From Symbiodinium natans (taxonomy: Eukaryota; Sar; Dinophyceae; Suessiales; Symbiodiniaceae), in contig CAJNDS010002230.1 of the NCBI GenBank assembly GCA_905221605.1, forward strand, positions 250,001 to 275,000: DNA of 25,000 bases, given 5' to 3'. The translations under genes were made by a program, and so were the position numbers. Positions within the stretch are counted from its first letter, which is position 1; each line of letters starts with the position of its first letter. Positions 7,327 to 14,863 of the stretch are shown here, piece by piece. The notes under the pieces are model-generated. The model was not told the DNA's origin. It saw only the letters and a list, made by a program, of their open reading frames with translations, and ran no database searches.

Positions 7327-8599
7327 GTGGCCAGCGGGGGTTGATGCCTTTGACAGTACAACAATCACTGGCCTGCCATGTGCCCTGGTGGTTGATGTTG
7401 CATGCAACCGCACCTCCAAGAGGAAATGGAAGGATTTAGCCACGGCTCTCCAGTGCGGAAGCCCAGGGAACCTTTCGGAGGCTTCTCTGCAGACCTGGCT
7501 TGACTGTGGAGGCGATGTCCGTTGGCGGGACTCGCATGGCTTCGGGCTCTTGTCGGTGTTGGAAGACGATGAGGCAAGGAGACTCCTGAAGGCCCACAGA
7601 ACCTTCGGGGTCTTGATGCTGGCCGTCCTGAGGGACTGGCGCACCTACACGGTCCTGCTCTCCATGGTGGTTGTAGCCGTGTGTGTCTCAATGCTCGAGA
7701 AGCCCCGGGAGCCTCGGACCACAAAAGCCCTCGATGAGGAGCTCTTCTTAGATGGTGCCAAGCTCCTCGTCCAGGCTGGCTTGGGGTGCGCTTCTCAGAG
7801 GCTCTGGCGTTGGATCGAATTCTACCTGGCAGTGTTCTGGTTTGGCCTCCCCTTGTTGGTGTCAAGCTGGTTGTGGTGGCTGCCTTTGCTGGCCTTTTCA
7901 TACATGACCCCAGCGGTTCTGATTTACAGGTGCAGGGCTCCCTACCGTGACTTCGTCCTTACGACTCTCTTCACTGCGGCTCCTGCAAGCCAGACAGCTG
8001 CTTTCATCCGCACCTTGGCTCTTGCCGGCCTCTTTGGTCTTGTGGCTCTGGGGCTGTATCCTGTGGCCCCATGGGCTGGAGAAGTGTGGCACGACACTTG
8101 GTTCGGCCCATTGCTGCTTGAATGGCAGAACAAGTTGCACAAGGAGTGGGCAACCAGCAGTTTGAGAGACAGCTGGCTGTTCTTTTGGGCACCTCCGGTA
8201 ACAGCAAGCACCATCTTCTGGGCGTTCTATGCCTGCAGCGCTTGTGTGATGCTGCTATACCTCACCTGCCTGGGTGTAGCCCTTCTGCGAGGTTGCATCT
8301 GCCGGAGGGTGCAGGCTAGCAGCATGTGCAAGGCCAAGGACGAGATGGTTTGGGACATTCTGCAGAAGACACCTACCCAGTTTTCACAGGGGAGCTCAGC
8401 CATGCAGCCGTGTCGCCGCAGCGGGCTCTGCTTCCGCCTGCTGCTGCATTGGGTCGACACGGTGTTTCACGTCAACAGCCTCCTCATGCTGCTGATGACG
8501 CAGCACTACCTGTGCGCGGCCGCAATGGCCTTTGCCATAGCGAGGAGCACGCTCAGACAATTTCGGCACCTAAGACCCTGGCGCCTGCGGCAGGCACGT
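7327..8599 (+). CDS. Multi-pass membrane protein, large internal exon (function unknown)
   Basis: The exon is chosen from the acceptor TTTCCGCAG|G at 7326 and a GTATAT donor at 8600; a GC donor at 8594 (CAG|GC) gives the same phase. It encodes about 424 residues. Near the N-terminus, a stretch around WLDCGGDVRWRDSHG resembles part of an ankyrin repeat. Hydrophobic segments follow: FGVLMLAVL...LLSMVVVAVCVSML, LAVFWFGLPLLVSSWLWWLP with a second span up to AVLIY, TLALAGLFGLVALGLYPVAP, FYACSACVMLLYLTCLGVALL and NSLLMLLMTQHYLCAAAMAFA, so at least five spans. I do not recognise the family. Upstream exons should exist because no convincing start lies in the exon; the frame extends 5' into the poly-G tract, which is probably intron. 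Confidence 0.5.
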
Positions 8600-8940
8600 G
8601 TATATCTCGCGTGGGAATTATTTTGTTATTTTTGCTGATATAGAAACCCAAGAGGATATTCTAAGGGAGTATAGACGTAGCGTGGACAACGGAAATAGAG
8701 CCTCATGTGCATGGTGGTGTCCCGTTTGCCTTCCGCGAGCACATGTCGATTTTGCGGGAATTGACGAAGTGGTGGTGTGGGGTCCTACATTACACGCCCC
8801 ACTTCCCTTTAGGGCGTGTCTAGGCCTGTGGGGGGGTATAGCATAAAGCCCCTGAATGGGAAATAGTAGACCACCTTTTAAGAAGGACCCCAATAAGGTA
8901 CCCCCAATTTTGGAAACCTTCAAATGGGATTCGTGCGCAG
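8600..8940 (+). other. Predicted intron
   Basis: It begins GTATAT (8600) and ends TGCGCAG (8940), 341 bases; both ends leave phase 0. The coding signal of the upstream exon stops abruptly here and stops appear in frame. It includes an 8-bp inverted repeat, ACACGCCC (8792-8799) with GGGCGTGT (8812-8819), and a weak T-rich stretch at its start. Confidence 0.4.
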
Positions 8941-9023
8941 GCCATCCAGGCGAGCCTTGAGCGTGGTCTCCTGCGCAAGGATCTCATCGAGTTCCTCCAG
9001 GACGCCTCCCGAGCGCATTGCGC
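8941..9023 (+). CDS. Membrane-protein gene, short helical exon
   Basis: Between the acceptor GTGCGCAG|G and a GT donor at 9024, the bases read AIQASLERGLLRKDLIEF and then LQDASRAHC, an amphipathic helix-like segment in the phase left by the upstream exon. A TAG follows in the same frame at 9031, so either the exon ends at 9023 (or 9021 with a GC donor), or the protein ends there. The GT choice is preferred because it joins in frame to a good acceptor at 9098, after a pyrimidine tract (CCCCCTTCTAG). Confidence 0.4.
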
Positions 9024-9098
9024 GTGGCACTAGGGCGCCCTTTCCTAGAAGAAGCCCTAGAAAAAGCCTGAAACAGCCCTAAGGTTGCCCCCTTCTAG

Positions 9099-9288
9099 CT
9101 CATCTCCTCAACCCTTGCTCAAGGAGGAGAAGCACTCTGAGGCTTGTCTCTGCGCGTTCATCACTTGCTACGCCCTGCTCTTCGTGGAGGCTGCGGATCA
9201 ACTGCTCCTGCTGCTCTGCAGCTTCACTCTCAGCACGTACCGCTACGCGGACTATGCGGTTGCCTGCGATGCCCTGCCGCTGGCTTGA
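9099..9288 (+). CDS. Membrane-protein gene, terminal exon with a membrane segment
   Basis: From the acceptor CCCCCTTCTAG (AG at 9097-9098) the frame reads SSPQPLLKEEKHSEACLCAF and continues into a hydrophobic stretch with a poly-Leu core (DQLLLLLCSFTL). It then ends at TGA 9286-9288 after DYAVACDALPLA. The intron before it would be 75 bases (9024-9098). An alternative acceptor after CTCAAG at 9123 would need a GC donor at 9022. The hydrophobic segment would be a sixth membrane span of the gene that starts before 7327. After the stop there is no obvious polyadenylation signal, which is normal for dinoflagellates. Confidence 0.4.
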
Positions 9289-10838
9289 AATGATCCTATC
9301 TACACTGCTTAATCTTTATGGAGAACGCCTAGCGAAGCGAATCCGCACCAGCCAAATTGTTCGCAGATGGGGTTGGGGGTGGGGGGTCGGGGAGGGTTTG
9401 GGATAGGGGGTCAGGTGGGGTCCCTGCCTGGCACTGCCTGGCACATTAGGCACGGACCATTTTTGTGACTTGGCATTTCTTGACGCTTCACCTGCAAGTG
9501 TTTCTTCCGCGCTCGGCCCCACAGCGGGGTCGGCGGATCATGCTAAGTTACTTTAAGTGCCTTAACAAGAGCCCAGGCTGGCGCAACCCAATTCTGTTGG
9601 CCCAGCGGCAATCGCAGCCCAGTCGCACATCTGCCCAGAGCCCGGGAACGAGGAGACGCCGCGCGAGCCAAATCACGAGGAAGGTTTCAACGATTATGGA
9701 GAGTCCGAGGAGATGTGTGAGTTCGGGATGTAGTGGTCCCTTGCCTGCTCCAGCTGGAAGCTTCGGGAGCCAGCTTAAACTCAAGACCCAAAACGCAACG
9801 CGGGTGGTGTTCTGTCGCTTTTGTGGGGGGCCGGGGGGGGCGGGGGGGCGGGGGGAGGGGGAGTGCAGCAAAGACTGTGCGGGGTGAACCCCCGCATACT
9901 GCATACCTAAAACCCCAAACCTTAACCCTAGGTAGGGGGATCCCTGGGAGCCCAGGGATGTTGCGGGCCTGCGGCTCGTGCTGAGGAGGACTGGCTTGGT
10001 ACCAGCTGCTGGGCGGAGGGTTTAGGGTTTCGGGATTGGGTTGAGAAGGCTGTAAGGCTTCGGGATGAGGCTTTCGGCTTTAAGTTTTACGTGGATGAGG
10101 GTTGAAGGTGTAGAGATGCAGGTTTAAGGGTGAGGGAAAGGGCTTAGGTTTAGAGGGTGAGGGGTTATACAGAAGCTGCTGTTCTTGGTGCATTCACGGG
10201 TTCCTTTCCCTTTGCTGTGCGCACGGGTGTTGTCGCTATTGTTGATGATGTTGTTGTCGTCATGGCGTGAACATTGCGTCAGTTTGTAGCGCATTGGGAA
10301 TGCTGCTGCTAGCGCAGCTTGGAAACCGGGCCGCTTCTCATGCAATTCTTCGGAGTTTTTCAGACAGGCAAGGCTTAGAGCGCCAACCGAGCAATCTGCC
10401 CAGAATTGTTTGTACTTGTCCCTGTCGTCACGCTGAAGAGTGTGCGGGTCTAAAATGAGTGTCTGCTTTGCGGTTGAAGCCCAAGCCTGACTTGTTGCGA
10501 GGACATGGCAGATCCTGTGTCCTCCGAGATGTGAGGGTCTCTCACCTGAACCCCGGTTCCATCAGCAACGGCCATTCCAATTTCCATTATTCTAGTACCC
10601 ATTCAACTCCACATTCGAGGTCGCCCGAAGCCCGACAGCTTGCCAAAAACCTCTCGTCTCACCAGCGCGAGCAAGCCTGCGAGCTTTCGATAAAAGCCGT
10701 GAAAGCTCCCGGCACCCTGAACCCCAAAGCTAAGCCCTAAACCCTTCAGACATCTAAATGCCGTATAAATCGTAGAAGCCCTAAAGCTCTCCAGCCCTGA
10801 AGGGGGTGGACTCTAACCCCTGGACAGATCTAAAGGGG
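9289..10838. other. Non-coding stretch with G-runs and scattered telomere-like motifs
   Basis: Apart from one weak exon candidate (9577-9716) I see nothing coding. The stretch has a very G-rich tract at 9824-9863, a reverse-oriented CCTAACCC-like patch near 9911-9931, and a TTTAGGGTTT patch at 10016-10033 followed by decayed copies up to about 10165. Frames of 60-140 codons occur here but have no domain or consistent composition. Confidence 0.5.
9577..9716 (+). CDS. Weak candidate exon, acidic peptide
   Basis: Between GAGCCCAG (acceptor, 9576) and a strong-looking GTGAGT donor (9717-9722), one frame reads LAQPNSVGPAAIAAQSHICP and then an acidic stretch including EETPREPNHEEGFNDYGESE. That composition looks more like protein than the other two frames. 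It starts with one base of a split codon and ends with one spare base. No family is recognised; it could belong to the VCBS gene downstream or be chance. Confidence 0.2.
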
Positions 10839-10878
10839 GCTTAGGGTTTAGGGTTTTTGGGGTTTAGGGTTTAGGGCT
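10839..10878 (+). repeat. Interstitial telomere-like TTTAGGG block
   Basis: Two pairs of TTTAGGG units separated by a GTTTTTGGGG interruption. The downstream flank holds an 18-base sequence (10889-10906) that recurs with one change at 12296-12313 beside another such block. Confidence 0.7.
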
Positions 10879-10985
10879 TCTCGCCGCGCCGCGGCAGTAG
10901 ATTCCATGCAGAGATGGCGCCCCAACCCACCCTGTGGGATGTGAGAGGGTGGCATATCTCGCGATGGCGAGTTTTCAATTTGGAA

Positions 10986-11185
10986 GGGAGGGGGGGGCTT
11001 GGGGGGGGGGCTTTGGATGGAGGGGCGTGTTTGTTTGGATGGGGCTTGGGGGGGGGGAGGGGGGGGGTTTGGATGGGGCTTGGGGGGGGGGGGCTTGTGA
11101 GTGGAGGGGGGGCGGCTTTGGGATGGAGGGGGGTGCTTGTGGATGGAGGGGGGGGCTTGTGGATGGAGGGCTTTGGATGGAGGGG
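10986..11185 (+). repeat. G-rich minisatellite
   Basis: Degenerate tandem units built on GGCTT(GT)GGATGGAGGGG with G-runs of up to about 13 bases. The other strand reads as a Pro-rich ORF (about 10848-11282), which is only the translation of this repeat. Many runs of four or more G could form quadruplexes. Confidence 0.8.
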
Positions 11186-12362
11186 TAGGTTGGTGTATTC
11201 TGCCCACCCCCTGCTTGCACAGGCATTTCAGTAGCCGTCCAACAGGATGAGCTGCCTGGAGCGAATCGGGGTTCTTTGGCACAAGATCCCTTCATTAGGC
11301 AAGAAACCTGAACTCAAAATCGGATTCCTATTGTAGTGAAAGGCGCTTTCCCTAAATCGAGGAATCGAGGGGTCTTGGGCTCCTTGGCGACGTGCCCACG
11401 CTACCCAGTAGACCCTGTAACCAAGCTGCAGCCCCCCCCCCCCCCCGCCGTCGGAGCTTCGGTGCTGCGAAAAGTGTCGCAAAAAGGAAGGGCACGTTGA
11501 AGACTCCTTTGAAAGAGCTGCTTTCCGAAAAGAGCCTGCTAGGAGCATGTCAGAGGGGTGCAGCTATGGCACCCATGGGGCGAGGCTTTGGTGGTTCCCG
11601 TCAAAGCACAGAAATCCACTGCAGGAACGTGTGATGAGGACCACATTTCAGCGATTTTTTCGTTCCAAGCTCCAAGGATTGGTTTTTGTCCAGTGAATGG
11701 GAGAGGGGATCCGAAGGGGACACGTTCAGGGGTCCTCTCACCGCAGCTTTGCTCGAGCCATTAAAAGGTATATGCCGCCTCAAAATGGTCCAAAATCTGC
11801 ATCTAATGTCATAAATAGCTGTCATTGATCTCCTCAGTCTTCCTCGCAGTCTTTTTTTGGTGCGCTGTGCCGTCCAGAGGGAACCGTTCTTTGCCGGCAG
11901 CACCGTCGAGAATGTAGCACGTTTCGCGTACTTCGTGAATTTCGCACGTTGGCCGTCCAGCGTCCATCCTGGGTCTGTTGTTGCCCTGCCGGTATTTTGG
12001 CCATGTTGGTTTTTTGGTTGTTTTCAGCTCAAGCCGGCATCTGTTCATTTTGCCGCGGTGCAAAAATGCACCCGCATGGCTCCTAAATCTCCAACAACCA
12101 TGGGCCTGGGGCTTGTGCTATGGCAGCTATGGGGTCCAGAGGAAAACTCCAGTACTTAAGATCCAAGCTCGCACGAAGTAGCCCCTGAAACAGGTCCCAT
12201 TCATTCATTTTTTTTGCGTGTACCAAATTCCCGCCGTAGAGGGAAAGCCGCAGCCATGTGGCGGATTCTTGCATGCATTGCATGCATCTTGGCCTCCGCG
12301 GCAGCAGATTCCAATGCCTCCCAGCTCTTTTTCTCCTCCTGCCAGGAGGGGTTCCTGGGGGC
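11186..12362. other. Non-coding stretch, nothing recognised
   Basis: No frame shows a domain or a convincing exon on either strand. A run of 15 C lies at 11432-11446. Open frames of 80-106 codons are present but scattered over all frames. Confidence 0.4.
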
Positions 12363-12436
12363 TTGGGGTTCAGGGTTTAAGGGTTTCGGGTTTAAGGGTT
12401 AAGGGTTAAGGGTTTAGGGTTTAGGGTTTAGGGTTC
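12363..12436 (+). repeat. Longest interstitial telomere-like block (TTTAGGG with TTAAGGG and TTTCGGG variants)
   Basis: About ten units, from degenerate (CAGGGTTTAAGGGTTTCGGG) to three perfect TTTAGGG units at the 3' end (about 12411-12434). The gradient from variant to perfect units runs 5' to 3'. Confidence 0.85.
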
Positions 12437-13399
12437 TGCGGCTTTAGAGTTCGGAGCTTTAGCTGAGCAGCAGGGAAAGAGGCTTGGAGGCTTGGAGCCC
12501 TTTTCGAGACGTTGAAGAGATTGGCCTCAGAAGGGGGCTTAAGAACCCTGACGTCCTTCCATGCGCCCCTCTACCTTTCGTACAGTGCAATGCTACAACA
12601 TTCGACTGCACTTGTGGTACTAGGGAGCAGTCAAGTTGGCCTTTTTGAAAGGCAGCCCCCTTGAATCCAGATCTAACCCCACGGGCTTTCCTTTCACAGT
12701 CCAACTTCCCCAACTCAGAGTACAGCATGGCTCTTGGTACAGATCGTATGGTATGGGCTGTCCTTGGTCTAAAGCTCCCAACGCACCTTACACCCCAAGG
12801 TACAGCTTAGCCTAGCTTAGCCTAAGCCCCCGCAGAGATGAGCCGGAGGAGCCAATTGAGATGGGAGGGTGCCACAGCCGCAAAGTACCTTCAAGCCTCA
12901 GGCTAGGCCTGCTTCGTGACTTTCGTGAGAGTTTTTTTTGGAAGATGAATTGTTGGTCGAAGCCACTTCACTTAGTTTAGCTCTCTTCTCTGCCTTTGCC
13001 CAGTCTCTAAATGCCAGCTCCGTGCTCGGCTCCAACCCGCCGATCCTTTACTCGGGCCCTCGAGGAGTCAGACTCAGACTCAGCCTTGGGAATCAACATC
13101 ACTAAGGCATTGCAGGCTTTCGCCGGGGAGTTGCCACGGCCGCCGCCATGTGTTCCAGCACTGCCCGCGCCATGGCCTCACTTTGAGGATCTCAAGCTTT
13201 GCGGATCCCGGCCCAAGGTTGGTACATGGCTAACCCCAATCCCAACAGGTCCTTTCACGGCTGGGGGGGGGGGATTCCCAGCACAACGTGAAACCAAGTT
13301 TCATCTGTCACACACATACACTTCACATGTTCTGATGGGTTCTAAGGTGCCTTGGCTAAACCCGACCCTCAAACCACAGCCTTACAAGCCATGCTTGCA
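12437..13399. other. Non-coding or intronic stretch with one good splice acceptor
   Basis: A pyrimidine-rich tract ending TTTGCCCAG at 13003 is a convincing acceptor, and all three frames after it are open for at least about 100 bases, so an exon may start at 13004. One frame begins SLNASSVLGSNPPILYSGPR; another starts MPAPCSAPTRRSFTRALEES from 13011 and runs to 13424. I cannot choose between them. GCTTAGCCTA occurs twice near 12806-12826. Confidence 0.3.
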
Positions 13400-13640
13400 G
13401 TATGGTTGTAATACAGCAATATAGTGATATAGCAATATAGCAATAATCGTAATCGAGTAAGTTAGTAGCAGTATTCTAGGAATCTATTGACTCGTAGTCT
13501 AGTTCTATAGTACTAGAATACTACAGGAGTTGTAGGAATAGAGCAATATAGTGATGAAGTATCAGCAGCAGTATAGAGTACAGTACAATAGCAATATAGC
13601 AATACAATAATGTAGTAATAGAACAATCTATTACATAGCC
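13400..13640. repeat. AT-rich degenerate repeat (AGCAATATAG type)
   Basis: Repeated short words (AGCAATATAG, CAATATAGTGAT, AGTAATAG) over about 240 bases in sequence much richer in A/T than its surroundings. No single clean unit length is visible. Confidence 0.6.
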
Positions 13641-13855
13641 CTGCATTAGTCAAGATCCCTAAAGCAACACGAAGCCTCCCCCTGAATCCAGGAACGACAC
13701 GCTGCAGCTACCGCGGACACATTTTCACTTCTCGATGCAGACGCTAGATTCTGGGGCAAATTTACCGTGCGGGTGCTAGGCTTGAGACTTTTGGAGTATG
13801 TTCGTGTGCTATTGTTGGGGCTGGTTCTCCACCCCAGGCAACAGCAGGTTCTGAG

Positions 13856-13947
13856 GCAATGCCATGACAGGCGAGAAGTCCTATGTCACGCGACTGGGGC
13901 GTTTGGAGGGGTTTCTACTGCAGTACATGGAGGCTATAGCGGCTATC
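13856..13947 (+). CDS. Candidate exon of a VCBS-repeat gene, upstream pair, first exon
   Basis: From TTCTGAG|G (AG at 13854-13855) the frame reads NAMTGEKSYVTRLGRLEGFL and then LQYMEAIAAI, ending in phase 0 at a GTATGT donor (13948). The next exon starts in phase 0 at 14066, so the join is in frame (a 118-base intron). The acceptor is weak. The support is the phase fit and the same layout in the pair at 23835-24262. Confidence 0.3.
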
Positions 13948-14065
13948 GTATGTAGCATGGACGAAGACAAGGGTAGACCCTAGTGGCCTTAGTGTACAAC
14001 GTACTAGATTCGAAGGTGCTGTACTACACTATGCTTAAACTCCTTTGCTAAATCTTGGGTCCCAG

Positions 14066-14134
14066 GACTGGGAGGGAGATGGGCGGCTGGACATCCTCAT
14101 CGCAAATTCCCACGGCGCCAAAGAGAACACCTGG
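14066..14134 (+). CDS. Candidate exon with a VCBS/FG-GAP-type motif, upstream pair, second exon
   Basis: Directly after CTTGGGTCCCAG the frame reads DWEGDGRLDILIANSHGAKE. D-W-x-G-D-G-x-L-D-[IL]-L is the core of VCBS/FG-GAP repeats, which form beta-propeller blades, often with bound calcium, in secreted or surface proteins. The 3' end is uncertain; a GT at 14135 keeps phase 0, and one near 14155 is possible. The frame stays open to 14296 but becomes featureless. The same motif after the same acceptor word recurs at 24150. Confidence 0.45.
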
Positions 14135-14289
14135 GTACCTCGGCTTGGGCACACGGTGGCTCGCTTGGCGGAAGCCTCTTTGTTTGCGGTACCTTTGATC
14201 TGTCGCAAGCTAGAACTCTCAAGGTTCACTACCCAAAAGCCTGCTGCATCCCCCCCCCAATCCTTGAAGCCCTCGGCCCCACTGAAGTA

Positions 14290-14313
14290 CCCCTAAACCC
14301 TAAACCCTAAAAC
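14290..14313 (-). repeat. Telomere-like block, CCCTAAA sense
   Basis: Three CCCTAAA units in a row, the reverse complement of the other blocks. Confidence 0.75.
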
Positions 14314-14448
14314 CAACAGCTGAGGTGCAGGGCATCTCGGTCCGAAGCAGAACACGTGTTGACTATTCTGCGCTGGAAGCGCCTATATTCCAAATTCTGG
14401 TGGCCAATCTCCCAGACCTACTTGGAAGTTCATGGCACTTATGACCCG

Positions 14449-14503
14449 GTTTAGGGTTGAGGGTTTCGGGTTTAGGGTAGGGTTTGGGGTTTAGGGTTTA
14501 GGT
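14449..14503 (+). repeat. Telomere-like block with variants
   Basis: TTTAGGG units mixed with TTGAGGG, TTTCGGG and TTTGGGG variants. Confidence 0.75.
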
Positions 14504-14679
14504 ATCTGCACTTGCAACCCATTTATAATCACATGAGCCCTCAAAGGGCCCAATCTACAAGCCTGAAACATAGGATCTAGGAGGCTTCTCTCTGCACCTT
14601 CGACGCTCAACGACATGCTGCAGGGTTTAGGGCTTAGGGCAGACGGCCGTTTAGTTCTTGGGTGTGGATTCCAGTGCAT

Positions 14680-14692
14680 GAAATGCTACACA
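14680..14692 (+). repeat. Left target-site duplication of the large LINE
   Basis: GAAATGCTACACA, identical to 23698-23710. The bases on either side differ between the two copies, so the match is exactly 13. Confidence 0.65.
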
Positions 14693-14770
14693 AGCCCCCT
14701 GGCTCATAGCAAGATGCAGTAGCGGGGGTGTCGGTGTGGTTTCCTTTTGGTTTGCGTTTGTGCGTTGGTC

Positions 14771-14815
14771 TGCGGTCTCTTTCCTTGACCCTCCCTCCTC
14801 TCCCTCTGACTTCAG
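14771..14815 (+). promoter_or_regulatory. Pyrimidine tract and AG: possible spliced-leader (trans-splice) acceptor of the LINE
   Basis: A long pyrimidine-rich run ends CTCTGACTTCAG at 14815, 48 bases before the ATG of ORF1. Dinoflagellate mRNAs receive a trans-spliced leader, and an unpaired acceptor just upstream of a first ORF is where this would happen. I saw no copy of the leader sequence itself in the element. Confidence 0.35.
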
Positions 14816-14863
14816 GGTCGTAGAGGCACTCGAGCTGACTCGATTGCTTGCGTAGTGAGAGCC

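Larger units (their letters stand above)
14135..14679. other. Predicted intron sequence before the LINE insertion, with telomere-like blocks
   Basis: Non-coding. It contains CCCTAAA units in reverse sense at 14290-14313, and TTTAGGG units in forward sense at 14449-14503 and 14623-14640. The opposite orientations within 350 bases show that these are dispersed units rather than one decayed array. Confidence 0.5.

Noticed and set aside
10848-11295. Pro-rich minus-strand ORFs of 106-144 codons
   Set aside because: They are the translation of the G-rich minisatellite; all frames stay open because the repeat lacks stops.
11809-12159. Overlapping 84-100 codon ORFs on both strands
   Set aside because: No domain, no splice context and no preferred frame; typical of chance in stop-poor sequence.
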